Positions 36,515-45,726 are shown, counted from the stretch's first letter. The stretch: DNA of 64,000 nucleotides from Reichenbachiella versicolor (GCF_003171675.1 NZ_QFZQ01000005.1:372001-436000); one strand, 5' to 3'. Numbers and translations are program-made. The notes: a model not told the origin generated them from the sequence alone.

Positions 36515-37348
36515 TCAGGATTTGATCAATTTCAAAGCTGCCCAGTCATTCTTAATAACTGAGTCTACCACTGAAAGATTATGTTTTAGTGCTTCATTTT
36601 TAATTTGATCTATATCCTGTTCATAAAATCCACTTAGAAAAAGAGCACCTCCAGAAGACAAAAGATTTGCATAATACTGCATCTCACTTAACAAAACATT
36701 TTTATTAATATTAGCTAGTACCACATGATACTCTGTCTGCCGAAAGCTAACATTATTGACAGTACCAAGATGACAAGGAATATCTACTAAATCATTCAAA
36801 CCAAAGTTTTCAGCACTATTTTCTATACACCACTCATCGATGTCAGTGCATTCAATAGACTTAGCTCCAAGCTTCATGGCCATTATCGCCAAAATACCTG
36901 TTCCAGTTCCAAGGTCTAAAACACTTTTCCCCACAAAATCATGCTCCATTTCGAGCTTAATCATATTATAGGTAGTGGCATGATGACCTGTACCAAAAGA
37001 CATTTTAGGAATCACAATGATTTCATACTGAAATGAAGGATCCGGATCATGAAAAGTAGCTCTTACTCTGCACTTTCCTTCAACTTCGATGGGATCATAG
37101 TTCTTCTCCCATTCCTCATTCCAGTTTTGTTTTGCAACCTCCTCTAGCTCATATGAAACCTTTGTCATGGATGCATATTGCTCAATAACAGTCTTAAGAT
37201 CGGTTTCTTTAAAATTTTCTTGGGGAATATAGGCATCTATACCTGTTGCTGTTTCTTCAAACGTTTCGAAGCCTATTTCTGCAAGTTCTGCAGTGAATAT
37301 TTCTCCAAATTCGGGAGTAGTAGAAATACTTACTTTGATGAAGCTCAT
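36515..37348 (-). CDS. prmA: Ribosomal protein L11 methyltransferase
   Basis: This 277-residue S-adenosylmethionine-dependent methyltransferase trimethylates ribosomal protein L11. The substrate-recognition domain fills roughly residues 1-110. The catalytic domain has KMSFGTGHHATT, then VLDLGTGTGILAIMAMKLGA (motif I), TDIDEWC, and VLANINKNVLL (the NxNI-like post I motif). It shares one base with the small gene upstream, so the two are translationally coupled. Confidence 0.94.
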   Translation of the reverse strand: MSFIKVSISTTPEFGEIFTAELAEIGFETFEETATGIDAYIPQENFKETDLKTVIEQYASMTKVSYELEEVAKQNWNEEWEKNYDPIEVEGKCRVRATFHDPDPSFQYEIIVIPKMSFGTGHHATTYNMIKLEMEHDFVGKSVLDLGTGTGILAIMAMKLGAKSIECTDIDEWCIENSAENFGLNDLVDIPCHLGTVNNVSFRQTEYHVVLANINKNVLLSEMQYYANLLSSGGALFLSGFYEQDIDQIKNEALKHNLSVVDSVIKNDWAALKLIKS

Positions 37349-37674
37349 TATCTATTGCATCCTGCGAAGGACTCTGTATCTGTAAATGCGATGATGAAAT
37401 CTGCCATATTTTTGCGTTTTGTAAAGTATACATAAGCATTCGCGAATCTCTTGTTTTCTACAAAATGCCATTGCCCTGGATGATCCGCATAAAGGGAATT
37501 TTCATGTTCATAGACTACTAGATCGGCAGAGTACTCGGAGTCTTCTATGTAAACAATATAATCAGCCATTCCCTCTAGCTCTACTTCATATATCTGCCCG
37601 TATACCTTGCAAGGATCTATTGCAGCATTTGGAACTATGAAATGAAGCCAGAAGGAAAGTATAAGGCTAATCAA
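37348..37674 (-). CDS. 7(1) septoil knot (DUF6150-like) small exported protein
   Basis: This 108-residue protein has a hydrophobic N terminus (signal peptide) and a repetitive pattern of VYG-YEVE, ADYIVYIEDSEYSADLVVYE, FANAYVYFT and ADFIIAFTDTESFAGC. Recurring A-D-hydrophobic triplets and two terminal Cys (DPCKVYG and FAGC) fit the family recently named septoil knot. The function is unknown. It lies between tpiA and prmA and overlaps prmA by one base. Confidence 0.75.
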   Translation of the reverse strand: MISLILSFWLHFIVPNAAIDPCKVYGQIYEVELEGMADYIVYIEDSEYSADLVVYEHENSLYADHPGQWHFVENKRFANAYVYFTKRKNMADFIIAFTDTESFAGCNR

Positions 37675-37685
37675 AATTTATTCTT

Positions 37686-38441
37686 TTAAAACGATGTAAC
37701 TACAGCTACAAAATCTTCTGCTTTCAAAGAAGCACCTCCAATCAGACCTCCATCTACATCTGGACAAGCAAATAACTCAGGAGCATTAGCTGGTTTAGCA
37801 CTACCTCCATACAATATAGAGCAATTGTCAGCCGCTTCTTGCCCATACTTTGATGCTAAGTGTGCTCTTAACTCAGCATGCATTTCTTGTGCCTGTTCTG
37901 AAGTTGCAGTTTTACCTGTTCCAATAGCCCAGATTGGCTCGTAAGCAATAACAATCTTTGAGAAATCCTCAGCAGACAAGTGAAAAAGGCTTTCCGTCAA
38001 TTGCTCCTTGACAAATGGATACATATCACCTGCTTCTCTTACTTCTAATGGCTCTCCACAGCAGAAAATAGGAATTAAATCATTAGCCAATGCTTGATTG
38101 ACTTTCTCCGCCAATTCTTCGTTTGACTCGCTAAAATACTCTCTTCTTTCACTGTGCCCTAAAATCACATAATTTGCACCTGTTGACTTAACCATAGATG
38201 CAGATATCTCACCTGTGTAAGCTCCAGATACTTTGTCACTGCAATTCTGAGCGGCAACACCAATTCCATTTTTACCACCTAAAGTTTCTACAACAGCAGT
38301 AATGTGCGTAGCAGGTACACCCAATACGATTTGAGCCTCTTCAGAGCCTGTAGTTTTAGCTAATACATCAGCAGCCAGCGCTTTTCCCTCTTCAAGGCTG
38401 GTGTTCATTTTCCAGTTTCCTGCAACGATTTTTTTTCTCAT
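37686..38441 (-). CDS. tpiA: Triosephosphate isomerase
   Basis: This 251-residue protein interconverts dihydroxyacetone phosphate and glyceraldehyde 3-phosphate. It has the N-terminal [10 protein letters not shown] with the catalytic Lys, [11 protein letters not shown] with the catalytic His, and [14 protein letters not shown] with the catalytic Glu and loop 6. LYGGSAKP lies in the phosphate site. The start at 38441 (MRKKIVAG) is chosen because the family begins there; the frame runs 13 codons further upstream without resemblance. Confidence 0.97.
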   Translation of the reverse strand: MRKKIVAGNWKMNTSLEEGKALAADVLAKTTGSEEAQIVLGVPATHITAVVETLGGKNGIGVAAQNCSDKVSGAYTGEISASMVKSTGANYVILGHSERREYFSESNEELAEKVNQALANDLIPIFCCGEPLEVREAGDMYPFVKEQLTESLFHLSAEDFSKIVIAYEPIWAIGTGKTATSEQAQEMHAELRAHLASKYGQEAADNCSILYGGSAKPANAPELFACPDVDGGLIGGASLKAEDFVAVVTSF

Positions 38442-38571
38442 TGTTCTGTGTTTATAAAAATGCAATTTTAAGATGGACAAAGTTGTCGATTATATACAAC
38501 TATTTATGGTTAATTGAGAAAATGATTGTGTTTATTATTGAGTTAAATCCTAACTAAAATTTCTTAAAATC

Positions 38572-39078
38572 TTATGGTTTTGGTTCAAACATCCAATCTT
38601 TAGCTTCCAAACTATTGAAGGGTTCGTATTTCCCATTCCCTATAGAGTAACCAATAAAATAGATAACTCCTCCCGCTACTAGTGTTGATAGACCAAAGAG
38701 AGCTAAATCATCATCTGATTCATCATCTTCCACTGCAGCTGCGGTGGTAACTAAACCAATTGCAGCCAAGGCGCCACCTATCCATTTAAAGGGTGCTCCA
38801 GCTACTTTCCCCAAGGTCACTTTCTTTACTTCAATCACTCCTATTTCTGAAAAAGATAGTCGTCTATAATCATCATAAGTAAAATAGTTGCCACTGATCT
38901 TTGGTTTACCCTTAAAGTACTCCCCATCTAAAGAGACTGTCCCAAGTACTTTCTTTGTTTTTACTTTTAGTACAGCATCATTTGTTCTGCTCTTTGCTAA
39001 GAATTTTTTTTGAGAAAATCCTTGTCCCGAAAGAAACAAATTAAGACAGATACATAAAAAAAAGAAGCTTCGATTCAT
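38572..39078 (-). CDS. Hypothetical exported protein
   Basis: This 168-residue protein has a signal peptide (residues 1-22, GQGFSQ at the end). A short beta-containing region follows (AVLKVKTKKVLGTVSLDGEY, IGVIEVKKVTLG). Then come two Gly/Ala-rich hydrophobic stretches (GGALAAIGLVTTAAAV and STLVAGGVIYFIGYSIG). The pattern suggests an exported protein tethered to a membrane. I do not recognise the family. A -7-like box on its strand (TAGTTTTG) lies at 39107-39114. Confidence 0.65.
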   Translation of the reverse strand: MNRSFFFLCICLNLFLSGQGFSQKKFLAKSRTNDAVLKVKTKKVLGTVSLDGEYFKGKPKISGNYFTYDDYRRLSFSEIGVIEVKKVTLGKVAGAPFKWIGGALAAIGLVTTAAAVEDDESDDDLALFGLSTLVAGGVIYFIGYSIGNGKYEPFNSLEAKDWMFEPKP

Positions 39079-39320
39079 CAGACTATTTTCAATAAATTCA
39101 AAATGTCAAAACTAAGAAACTTGATCTAGAAGTTACCTCTTATTGTATTTCGCATTTTGATTCAAAATCTTGTGTACCTTTCTAACTTTTTGGCTCTAAA
39201 GCATGAACTAAGTCAGTGAAAATTGAAACAATATTTTTACTTAAAAAAAGATATATTTTATTTTAAATAGACACCTTAGCGAATAATCTCAAAATCTCCA
39301 AAACATGCATTAGTGCAGGT

Positions 39321-39353
39321 TTTGGGCGATTTTATACTACCAAACTATATTTG
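39321..39353 (+). promoter_or_regulatory. Promoter of the GH15 gene
   Basis: TTTG at 39321-39324, a 21-base spacer and TATATTTG at 39346-39353 fit the Bacteroidota -33/-7 consensus well. Transcription would start near 39360, 19 bases before the ATG. The rest of the 300-base gap from 39079 shows no gene. Confidence 0.65.
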
Positions 39354-39378
39354 AAATAAACTAAAACCAATATTACTT

Positions 39379-41166
39379 ATGGGCAGACACGTCTACGACT
39401 ATGGAATCATCGGCAACTGCGCCTTCTCAGCACACATCAAGACTGACACGAATATCGCGTGGATGTGCTGGCCAAGATTCGATAGCAGCTTCATCTTTGG
39501 AAACCTAGTGGATGAAGAGAAAGGTGGTGAATTTTCAATTTTACCAGAAAACGGCAAATTTGATTCAAACCAATACTATATAGAAAATACTAACGTACTC
39601 TGCACAGAAATAGAATGTAGTACCGGTAAATACAAGGTTACTGACTTCGCTCCCCGATTCGAGCAGTTCGACAGATATTACAAACCACTTATGATGATCA
39701 GAAAGATAGAACCTATCTCTGGTCAACCTCAAATTAAGGTAAAATGCAACCCTAAAGGAGACTATGGCAATATTACACCTGAAAGAAGCCAAGGAAGTAA
39801 CCACATAAGGTTTATAGGTCTAGATGCACAAGTGAGATTAACCACCAACATCTCATTAAACTACCTCATGCATGATCAAGAATTTGTTCTCAATGAGACT
39901 AAGTGGTGTGTTCTGACATATGGTCAACCTATGGAAACCGAAATGAAAGAAACTTCACAAATGTTTCTAAATAGAACGGTTAAATATTGGAGGGATTGGA
40001 TCAAGACTGCCTCAGTAGTAAATTTCTATCAGAAGGCTGCTATTAGATCGGCGCTTGCATTGAAAATTCATCAATATGAAGATACAGGAGCTATTGTAGC
40101 TGCATTGACAACAAGTTTACCAGAATCTCCCCAATCTACTCGTAACTGGGACTATAGATTTTGCTGGATGCGTGACACATATTATACCTTGAATGCATTC
40201 AATAACATTGGTCACTTTGAAGAACTTGAACAGTATTTTCACTATATCCAAAACATTCTCATCGGTGAAAATGATAGGTATCAACCGCTAGTAGGCATCG
40301 GTGGAGAAAAAAAATTAGTTGAAATTGAAACTTCGCTGGCAGGCTATCAAGGCGATAACAAACCGGTTCGTGTAGGAAACCAAGCTTATGAACACATTCA
40401 AAATGATGTGTATGGACAAGTATTAGTTTCATTACTTCCTCTTTATTATGATCAACGTATCATTTTCACAGAGAAGTTTGATAGTGGCAACCTGATCATG
40501 AAAACACTGAAGCTAATAGAGGCTACTATGGAGCAGAAAGACGCTGGTCTTTGGGAATTTAGAAACTTACAGCAATATCATTGCTATACCTACCTCTTCC
40601 ATTGGGCTGGTTGCTTAGCAGCAGAAAAAATCGCTGAAGTGGTGAAAGATAACGACATGGCTGCACTTGCTGGTAAGCTCAAAAAAATAGCAAAGGAAAA
40701 AGTAGAAGCCTGCTATGTTCCTGCTAAGAAAGGATATGCTCAGGCTATGGGAACTGACCGCATGGATGCTAGTTGCCTACAGCTTATCAATATGAATTAT
40801 CTTAAAGGAGATTCTGAGGTAGCCAAAGCTCACCTACAAGCTATGGAAAAAGATCTTTTAGCATCAAATGGACTATTCTACAGATACAAACATCAAGATG
40901 ACTTTGGAGAGCCTGAGACTACATTCTTGATCTGTGCCTTCTGGTATGTTGAGGCGTTGGCTTGTGTAGGACGTATTGATGAAGCTATTAAGTATTTTGA
41001 TAATCTAGCAAGCTATAGTAACCATGTAGGACTATTAAGCGAAGACGTTAAAGAAACTGACGGTAGTATGTGGGGTAACTTCCCTCAAGCATATAGTCAC
41101 GTCGGACTTTTGAATGCGGCAAATAGAATTGCCAAGAAGTTAGATACTCCCGATTTCTGTTATTAA
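39379..41166 (+). CDS. Glycoside hydrolase family 15 (glucoamylase/trehalase-like)
   Basis: This 595-residue protein has the bacterial GH15 layout. A beta-sandwich N-terminal domain (residues 1-200, opening YDYGIIGNCAFSAHI) leads into the (alpha/alpha)6 barrel. Family motifs are TRNWDYRFCWMRDTYYTLNA, DAGLWEFR with the likely general acid Glu, ETTFLICAFWYVEAL, and WGNFPQAYSHVGLLNAA near the end. The catalytic base Glu lies in the LLSEDVKE segment. It has no signal peptide, so it acts in the cytoplasm, on alpha-glucans or trehalose. RidA follows after nine bases. Confidence 0.92.
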   Translation: MGRHVYDYGIIGNCAFSAHIKTDTNIAWMCWPRFDSSFIFGNLVDEEKGGEFSILPENGKFDSNQYYIENTNVLCTEIECSTGKYKVTDFAPRFEQFDRYYKPLMMIRKIEPISGQPQIKVKCNPKGDYGNITPERSQGSNHIRFIGLDAQVRLTTNISLNYLMHDQEFVLNETKWCVLTYGQPMETEMKETSQMFLNRTVKYWRDWIKTASVVNFYQKAAIRSALALKIHQYEDTGAIVAALTTSLPESPQSTRNWDYRFCWMRDTYYTLNAFNNIGHFEELEQYFHYIQNILIGENDRYQPLVGIGGEKKLVEIETSLAGYQGDNKPVRVGNQAYEHIQNDVYGQVLVSLLPLYYDQRIIFTEKFDSGNLIMKTLKLIEATMEQKDAGLWEFRNLQQYHCYTYLFHWAGCLAAEKIAEVVKDNDMAALAGKLKKIAKEKVEACYVPAKKGYAQAMGTDRMDASCLQLINMNYLKGDSEVAKAHLQAMEKDLLASNGLFYRYKHQDDFGEPETTFLICAFWYVEALACVGRIDEAIKYFDNLASYSNHVGLLSEDVKETDGSMWGNFPQAYSHVGLLNAANRIAKKLDTPDFCY

Positions 41167-41175
41167 TTTCAGCGG

Positions 41176-41547
41176 ATGAAACATTATTCATCCGGATCAG
41201 AATTCGAAAAATTAATAGGATATTCCAGAGCCGTAAAAGAAGGCAATTTTCTTTTCGTCTCTGGAACTACTGGTTACAACTATGAGACTATGACAATCTC
41301 TGATGGAGTAGTTGATCAGGCAGAGCAAACCATTCAAAACATCATCAAGGTACTCGAAGAAGCTGGCACTAGCCTAGATCGAGTTGTTAGAGTCAGATAC
41401 ATACTCTCCAAAAGAGAGCACTTCGAACCGTGTTGGCCTATACTAAGAAAATACTTTGGAGAAAGTCGTCCAGCAGCTACCGCTATCATTGCTGATCTCA
41501 TGGATGAAAAAATGAAAATCGAAATAGAAGTCACGGCTTCATTATAA
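41176..41547 (+). CDS. RidA family protein
   Basis: This 123-residue protein belongs to the YjgF/RidA family of small trimeric enamine/imine deaminases. The pattern FLFVSGTTGYN, then QAEQTIQNI, LDRVVRVRYIL and the C-terminal KIEIEVTASL is typical. The active-site Arg of canonical RidA is probably represented by ESRPAATAI. It is nine bases downstream of the GH15 gene, probably in the same transcript, which ends at a hairpin 35 bases further on. Confidence 0.9.
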   Translation: MKHYSSGSEFEKLIGYSRAVKEGNFLFVSGTTGYNYETMTISDGVVDQAEQTIQNIIKVLEEAGTSLDRVVRVRYILSKREHFEPCWPILRKYFGESRPAATAIIADLMDEKMKIEIEVTASL

Positions 41548-41581
41548 TTGTGCTGGATTTTCCAAAATGAAACTCCTCCGA

Positions 41582-41614
41582 CCGAAGGGTATGGGGTATC
41601 TTTGGATTTTTTTT
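41582..41614 (+). terminator. Intrinsic terminator after ridA
   Basis: CCGAAGGGTA pairs with TATCTTTGG (two G-U pairs and one bulge) and is followed by ATTTTTTTT. Confidence 0.75.
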
Positions 41615-41674
41615 AAACTCGGTCTTTAGGTCGAGAAATTAAACCCTATGGGCTATCGCCCGGAGATTAAATCA

Positions 41675-42739
41675 ATGGAAGAAAAAATAATATACGGCAT
41701 CCAGCAAATGGGCGTGGGTGTGGACGATGCAGAAAGAGGTTTTCACTGGTATGCCACTCGACTAGGAGCTGACTTAAGTATCTTCGATGATGACAATACA
41801 GCCACTTATATGGCTAAGTATATGGGTGGTGAACCTCGTGAAAAACGAGCCATCCTAGCGATGAATGCACAAGGGGGTAGTGGATATGAAATCTGGCAAC
41901 ACACTGGACGTACTCCTCTAAAACTGGAAGAACCTTTGAACTTTGGAGATCTTGGACTGTTAGCCGCAAAGATCAAATCAAAAGATATTCAAGCTAGCTA
42001 TGACCGACTAAAAGGTCTAGGAGTAGAAGTTCTTACAGATATTGGAACTGAGCCTAATGGAACTAAAGGATTTTACATTATGGATCCTTGGGACAATATT
42101 CTTCATATTAAAGAGCACGACTCATGGAGAAATCAAAAAGGAACTGATGTAGGCGGCATCTTTGGAGCCACGATTGGAGTGAGTGATATTGAAGCTTCTT
42201 TAAAGCTCTATGCTGATGTAATAGGATATAGCGAAGTTATTTATGATGAAACAGGTGTATTCGACGACTTAAAAGGACTTCCCAATGGAGACCAAAAGTT
42301 CAGAAGGGTAGTCTTGACACAAAAAGAAATACAAACCGGTGGATTCAGTCCTCTTTTGGGTACGAGTCAACTTGAGCTGGTCCAAGCAATTGATTACTCG
42401 GGAAAAAAACTATTTGAAGGCCGTTTCTGGGGAGATATTGGTTTTATTCATCTATGCTTCGATATTAAGCATATGAAATCGTTAGTGGAGGAGTGTAAAG
42501 ATGCTGGATTTCCCTTCCAGGTGCTAAGTAATTCAGACTTTGACATGGGTGATGCTAATGGGCATTGGGGATACATTGAGGATCCTGATGGCACATTAGT
42601 AGAGTTCGTAGAGACTCATAAAGTACCATTGATAAAAGCCATCAACTGGAACATTAAACTAAAAGGAAGAGATCCTCACAAACCACTTCCAGGTTGGGTA
42701 TTGGATGCAATGGCTAAAACGAAAAAGGTTAAGTTTTAA
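41675..42739 (+). CDS. VOC family protein with two glyoxalase-fold domains
   Basis: From the ATG at 41675 this encodes 354 residues. The first VOC domain spans about residues 5-130 (GIQQMGVGVDDAERGFHWY to IMDPWDNILHI). The second spans about 145-310 (FGATIGVSDIEASLKLY to YIEDPDGTLVEFVETH). Paired His/Glu metal sites are likely, as in vicinal-oxygen-chelate dioxygenases and isomerases; the substrate is unknown. The frame runs nine codons further upstream, but those lie in a hairpin region and do not resemble the family. Confidence 0.85.
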   Translation: MEEKIIYGIQQMGVGVDDAERGFHWYATRLGADLSIFDDDNTATYMAKYMGGEPREKRAILAMNAQGGSGYEIWQHTGRTPLKLEEPLNFGDLGLLAAKIKSKDIQASYDRLKGLGVEVLTDIGTEPNGTKGFYIMDPWDNILHIKEHDSWRNQKGTDVGGIFGATIGVSDIEASLKLYADVIGYSEVIYDETGVFDDLKGLPNGDQKFRRVVLTQKEIQTGGFSPLLGTSQLELVQAIDYSGKKLFEGRFWGDIGFIHLCFDIKHMKSLVEECKDAGFPFQVLSNSDFDMGDANGHWGYIEDPDGTLVEFVETHKVPLIKAINWNIKLKGRDPHKPLPGWVLDAMAKTKKVKF

Positions 42740-42784
42740 ACTTATAACTTTCTAGTCTCAAGCTAATACAAAGAGACTTTCTAA

Positions 42785-42824
42785 AAACCGCCATGTCTCT
42801 ATTTTAATCCATGGCGGTTTTTTT
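42785..42824. terminator. Bidirectional terminator
   Basis: AAACCGCCATG pairs perfectly with CATGGCGGTTT, with A-rich and T-rich flanks. It lies between the VOC gene (+) and the globin gene (-), so it can stop both. Confidence 0.92.
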
Positions 42825-42837
42825 ATTACATAAAAAG

Positions 42838-43239
42838 TTATTCCCCGGATATTTGTGCTATACCTTTTTGGAGTACTACCTTCCAATCTTTCAAAGTAAT
42901 AGTATCTATACTCTTATCATGGCTCCGCACGGTTTCTAGCAAGGAATTAAGCCAATTTTGATACATCCATTTTGGAATATCCATTGCATCTGCGGCATGT
43001 GATTTTCTTAAATCCTTCATTTTATTTTTGGCAATAGAAGAATCACTCGAAAATTGAATCACAAAGCTCAAACCATGACGCACCAGTTTCTTTTGCTGAG
43101 TCATATCCGTATTTTCAAACATTTTCTTGATTTCGCTATTTGAGTCCATGAACTTTTTATAAAAATCGTCAAAGAACCCATTTGAAATTATACATCTACC
43201 ATAACTCTGCTGTACTCTCTCATAACTCTGTTCACTCAT
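42838..43239 (-). CDS. Single-domain globin
   Basis: This 133-residue protein fits a bacterial globin. YGRCIISNGFFDDFYKKFM covers helices A-B, IKKMFENTDMTQQKKLVRHGLSFVI covers C-E, and LRKSHAADAMDIPKWMY carries the proximal (F8) His before helix G. No reductase domain is attached, so it is a single-domain globin for oxygen, NO or redox sensing. It stands alone and faces the VOC gene. Confidence 0.85.
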   Translation of the reverse strand: MSEQSYERVQQSYGRCIISNGFFDDFYKKFMDSNSEIKKMFENTDMTQQKKLVRHGLSFVIQFSSDSSIAKNKMKDLRKSHAADAMDIPKWMYQNWLNSLLETVRSHDKSIDTITLKDWKVVLQKGIAQISGE

Positions 43240-43628
43240 AATCTTGACTGGTTGTTGAATTTATACTGTAAACAGGCAAAATAAGATTTGATGAATCTGA
43301 ATGAAAATAGAGGATTCCCTTAAATCATACTACTTCAAGCATGACTATAATCATGTCCAATAATTTTGACTAGACTAACTCGTATAAGATTACTACTACT
43401 ATGTCATCTCGAATTTTCAGCTAACAACACCTATAACAGTTCAGTAATGAACTAAACATTAGGCTAGCTTGGAGTGGTCAAAAAAAGAGAAAAACAAGTA
43501 AGATAATTGAATAATATTAAAGAAACTGATGTAACTGAATAAAACTAGCCAATATGTAGTGAAGGTTGGAATCTACCAGACTTTGAGATAAATTGGCAAA
43601 AACATTATAAATCTAATTTTCTTTAATT
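43240..43628. other. Intergenic region, no gene seen
   Basis: This AT-rich stretch separates the divergent globin gene and DUF4389 operon. The only structure noticed is a short dyad CATGA-N6-TCATG at 43340-43355. Confidence 0.5.
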
Positions 43629-44210
43629 ATGACTTTTGAAGTAAAGTACCAAGAATCATATTCACGTGGTGAATTATTATTAAGATCTCTATTTGGAGTC
43701 TTTTACATAGCCTTACCTCATCTTTTTTTATTACTCTTCCTAAGTATCTGGAGCCAGATATTGACATTCATTTCTTTTTGGATCATTTTATTTACGGGTA
43801 GTTACCCAGAATCATTTTTTGATTTCCAAGTGAAACTAATGCAATGGAGTACTAGAGTAAATTTAAGACTATATAACCTGTCAGACGGCTATCCTGCATT
43901 TGGATTATCAGCTGAAGATGAGGCCTTTAAACTTGATATTCCATATCCAGAAAACCTTAGTAGAGGAACTCTTTTACTAAAGGCTTTCTTTGGGTGGTTA
44001 TATGTTCTATTACCTCATGGAATTGCTTTAGGACTTAGAAGCTATGCTACTCTATTTTTAAACTTTCTTGCATTTTGGGTAGTATTATTCACAGGCTCTT
44101 ATCCAGAATCATGGTTTAGGTTTAATGTAGGCACATTGAGATGGGGCTTGAGGTTGAACTTATACCTAAGCTATATGTCTGATGATTACCCTCCGTTCTC
44201 AGGTAAATAA
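43629..44210 (+). CDS. DUF4389 membrane protein with internal duplication
   Basis: This 193-residue protein has two similar halves. Each contains a pair of membrane helices followed by LFTGSYPES(F/W)F, a Trp/Arg-containing stretch, and a terminal LSDGYPAF or MSDDYPPF. This is the DUF4389 pattern. Both repeats are preceded by a short acidic beta segment with SRG(E/T)LL. The function is unknown. It begins an operon with a DUF4870-like gene three bases later and an M48 peptidase. Confidence 0.88.
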   Translation: MTFEVKYQESYSRGELLLRSLFGVFYIALPHLFLLLFLSIWSQILTFISFWIILFTGSYPESFFDFQVKLMQWSTRVNLRLYNLSDGYPAFGLSAEDEAFKLDIPYPENLSRGTLLLKAFFGWLYVLLPHGIALGLRSYATLFLNFLAFWVVLFTGSYPESWFRFNVGTLRWGLRLNLYLSYMSDDYPPFSGK

Positions 44211-44213
44211 TCT

Positions 44214-44699
44214 ATGGAATACCACGAACTGGAACAACCTAGCAGTCTTTCCAAAAAAGAGAAGGAAGATGCTATGGGATCTTATTTAATGATGTTTGCA
44301 GCAATGGGGGCAGGTCTCCCATTGCCCATCATCAATCTAATTGCCGCTATCGTGTACTATTTTGTCCAACAAAAAAATTCTCGTTTTGTTAGGTTTCATA
44401 GTATGCAATCTTTGTATAGTCAGATTCCTACCACCCTTGTTAATGCTGGTGCAGTATTTTGGACTTTACAAATATTCTTATTTAAGAATATGGAAGTAAC
44501 TGATATGTACTTGGGATATCTAATCATGGGTGCTATTCTAAACATTGCATACTTCATTTTCAGCATAGTCGGTGCAGTAAAAGCTAGAAAAGGTCAGATG
44601 TATTATTTCCTGTTTTTCGGAAAATTGTGCTATCATGCTGTTTACCAAATCCGCGATGAAGAAGGTAAAGAGCCAGTCAATCAGCCACCCAAAATATGA
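44214..44699 (+). CDS. DUF4870-like membrane protein
   Basis: This 161-residue protein has four membrane helices. PLPIINLIAAIVYYFVQQK, then FVRFHSMQSLYSQI, then AILNIAYFIFSIVGAVKA match the DUF4870/Tic20-like family (the family signature is a His-Ser/Gly-x-Gln-Ala/Ser segment between helices). It overlaps the M48 peptidase gene by four bases, so the two are coupled. The function is unknown. Confidence 0.78.
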   Translation: MEYHELEQPSSLSKKEKEDAMGSYLMMFAAMGAGLPLPIINLIAAIVYYFVQQKNSRFVRFHSMQSLYSQIPTTLVNAGAVFWTLQIFLFKNMEVTDMYLGYLIMGAILNIAYFIFSIVGAVKARKGQMYYFLFFGKLCYHAVYQIRDEEGKEPVNQPPKI

Positions 44700-45487
44700 G
44701 CACCAAAATCTGGAGAGACTTAATCATCCTCCTCTTAATATTCGGGGGAATATGGGCTGGGTTTTCTCTATACAATTTCAAGGTAGATAAAAATCCATTC
44801 TCGGTTTCAAAAGAAATGGAAGAAGACATGTCTGAGCTTCTTACAGATTATTTGATGAATGATTTTGATGTCATCGAAAATCAAAAATTAGATTCGTCAT
44901 TTTCCATCATCATGGATCGACTAACAGAGTCAATGGATACTGTATCTTATGATTACAAAGTTACCATTATCAGAGACTCACAGGTAAATGCTTTTACATC
45001 ATTGAATGGACAACTTTATGTTTTCACCGGACTCATAGAAAAGCTCGATCATGCGGAAGAAATGGCCTTGATTTTAGCTCATGAAATCGGTCATGCTGAG
45101 AATAAGCATGTAATCGAAAAAATGGTAAAGATTATTGGAATGGAAACTCTATTTTCTATCGCTACTGGCGGTGATCCAGTGCTAATCTCAGAACTAGCTA
45201 AATTGAGTATTTCAACGGCCTTCGATCGCAAAAATGAAGAAGAGGCTGATGATTATGCACTAGAGTTAGCAATAAAAAGTAGGCTAAACCCAAGAAGACT
45301 TGGTCAGTTTTTTCTGAAGATGAAACAGCATGATCATGACATAATACCAGACATAGAGATTATTCAAACCCATCCCATGAACAATGACAGGATAAAAAAA
45401 TCAGCTGAGAAAGAACTTCCTGAAGATTTTAAAGAAGAGAGTTTAAATATCGATTGGTCACTGGTTCAAAACTACATAACTGAATAG
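44696..45487 (+). CDS. M48 family metallopeptidase
   Basis: This 263-residue protein has one N-terminal membrane helix (residues 8-25) and a zinc peptidase domain. The active site is ILAHEIGHAENKH (HExxH), and the third zinc ligand Glu lies in FDRKNEEEADDYALELA. ITFTSLNGQLYVFTG-like residues before it are usual for the family. It may take part in membrane or periplasmic protein quality control, together with the two membrane proteins encoded upstream. It ends 58 bases before the his promoter box. Confidence 0.9.
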   Translation: MSTKIWRDLIILLLIFGGIWAGFSLYNFKVDKNPFSVSKEMEEDMSELLTDYLMNDFDVIENQKLDSSFSIIMDRLTESMDTVSYDYKVTIIRDSQVNAFTSLNGQLYVFTGLIEKLDHAEEMALILAHEIGHAENKHVIEKMVKIIGMETLFSIATGGDPVLISELAKLSISTAFDRKNEEEADDYALELAIKSRLNPRRLGQFFLKMKQHDHDIIPDIEIIQTHPMNNDRIKKSAEKELPEDFKEESLNIDWSLVQNYITE

Positions 45488-45544
45488 ATATGCTATGTCA
45501 TCGTTAGTCATTATCTATAGAATGGTTCATTAACAAAACATTTC

Positions 45545-45552
45545 TATCTTTG
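45545..45552 (+). promoter_or_regulatory. Bacteroidota -7 box of the his operon (TATCTTTG)
   Basis: TATCTTTG matches TAnnTTTG perfectly and is followed by GCC. Transcription is expected near 45558, about a dozen bases before the leader peptide start. The -33 element is not conserved. Confidence 0.7.
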
Positions 45553-45569
45553 CCACGAAATAATAAAAC

Positions 45570-45623
45570 ATGAACAACAAAACATTACATCATCATCACC
45601 ATCCATTCGCTCAGGCGAGGTGA
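45570..45623 (+). CDS. His operon leader peptide
   Basis: This short frame encodes MNNKTLHHHHHPFAQAR and stops at 45623. Five consecutive His codons (45588-45602) make ribosome movement depend on charged tRNA-His. The His codons lie within the 5' arm of a leader hairpin: ACATTACA (45582-45589) and ATCACC (45595-45600) pair with GGTGAT (45619-45624) and TGTAATGT (45627-45634). An intrinsic terminator follows at 45652, then hisG. The layout is that of classical amino-acid attenuation. It is not an ordinary gene and is too short for routine gene callers. Confidence 0.93.
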   Translation: MNNKTLHHHHHPFAQAR

Positions 45624-45651
45624 TATTGTAATGTCTTAAAATATTCAATTC

Positions 45652-45686
45652 AATCCCGTCTGATTAATTTTGGACGGGATTTTTTA
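45652..45686 (+). terminator. His operon attenuator terminator
   Basis: AATCCCGTC (45652-45660) pairs perfectly with GACGGGATT (45673-45681) and is followed by TTTTT. It lies between the leader peptide and hisG, so transcription would stop here when His-tRNA is plentiful. A competing antiterminator is only weakly visible (TGATATTG near 45621 with CAATTCA at 45646). Confidence 0.92.
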
Positions 45687-45726
45687 TACCACCCAAATAA
45701 CTCAGACGACAAACTCTAAAAACACA

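Noticed and set aside
38442-38480. 13-codon N-terminal extension of tpiA
   Set aside because: Residues before MRKKIVAG do not resemble the family; the next upstream bases fit a promoter and leader.
45588-45602. Run of His codons as a vector-derived His-tag
   Set aside because: It lies in a native context between a -7 box, a terminator and hisG, with flanking residues unlike any vector tag, so it is a leader peptide.
45670-45726. Upstream extension of hisG from an in-frame TTG
   Set aside because: It would place the attenuator hairpin and T-run inside the gene, and the family begins at the ATG at 45727.
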